5,363 bases of DNA from Pseudomonadota bacterium (GTDB lineage Bacteria; Pseudomonadota; Gammaproteobacteria; Xanthomonadales; Xanthomonadaceae): contig JAFAFF010000014.1 in NCBI GenBank assembly GCA_023423605.1, forward strand, positions 1-5,363. Direction: 5' to 3'. The notes under the pieces were generated by a model, which was not told where the DNA came from, ran no database searches, and worked only from the letters and a program-made list of their open reading frames with translations. Position numbers and translations under genes: made by a program. Below, in pieces: positions 5,322 to 5,363 of the stretch (positions within the stretch are counted from its first letter, which is position 1; each line of letters opens with the position of its first letter).

Positions 5322-5363
5322 GACCCGCCGTGAATACGTCCATGTAGGCTTGTGTTCGGCTCC
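5322..5363. repeat. Start of a Xanthomonadaceae intergenic repeat, cut by window end
   Basis: The block CCCGCCGTGAATAC followed by GTCCATGTAGGCT and then TGTGTTCGGCTCC has the form of a short intergenic repeat I recall as abundant in Stenotrophomonas and Xanthomonas genomes. In those copies a conserved head, close to GTGAATACNTCCATGTAGGCT, is followed by a variable palindrome centred on ATCCATG. Here the left arm of that palindrome (about 5351-5363) is present and the right arm lies beyond the edge. A small stem, CGGCG (5314-5318) with CGCCG (5326-5330), overlaps its left end. The function of the family is not known to me. No coding sequence is visible from 5236 onward; serS is expected next from synteny. 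Confidence 0.5.

Overview
The window is a GC-rich (roughly two-thirds G+C by eye) chromosomal segment carrying four plus-strand genes in the order ftsK, lolA, rarA, crcB. The order, the protein sequences (for example the short-linker FtsK and the lolA product reading AP-RLFRW) and an intergenic repeat at the right edge all point to a gammaproteobacterium of the Xanthomonadaceae, most like Stenotrophomonas or Pseudoxanthomonas. That assignment is recognition from memory, not a database match. It is core genome: I see no insertion sequence, prophage, CRISPR or tRNA, and base use is uniform across the genes.

Layout. Bases 1-28 may hold the first codons of a leftward gene, possibly trxB, which lies divergently next to ftsK in E. 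coli and, as I recall, in xanthomonads. Bases 29-274 have no convincing gene but are unusually rich in dyad symmetry. They hold an imperfect 14-bp stem (81-143), a perfect 9-bp stem (157-181), a perfect 12-bp palindrome (198-209) and a hairpin followed by a T-rich run (215-246). ftsK fills 275-2635. A 137-base gap with nested inverted repeats separates it from lolA (2773-3411). A 55-base gap with another inverted repeat leads to rarA (about 3467-4843), whose stop codon overlaps the crcB start (4843-5235). The last 128 bases hold a weak terminator-like hairpin and the beginning of a Xanthomonadaceae-type intergenic repeat cut by the window end.

Roles. FtsK pumps and orients chromosome ends at the division septum and triggers XerCD recombination at dif. 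LolA ferries lipoproteins across the periplasm to the outer membrane. RarA is a clamp-loader-like AAA+ ATPase acting at stalled or gapped replication forks. CrcB (Fluc) is a fluoride export channel. ftsK-lolA-rarA is an old conserved neighbourhood (E. coli has ftsK-lolA-rarA-serS); the crcB insertion after rarA seems typical of the xanthomonads, with serS expected just beyond the right edge.

The genes themselves are ordinary. The points most worth a second look are the structured leader upstream of ftsK, which could be a small RNA or an attenuator; three plus-strand matches to the FtsK-orienting KOPS octamer, two of them in that leader; lineage-type substitutions at functional positions in LolA and CrcB; and the edge repeat.
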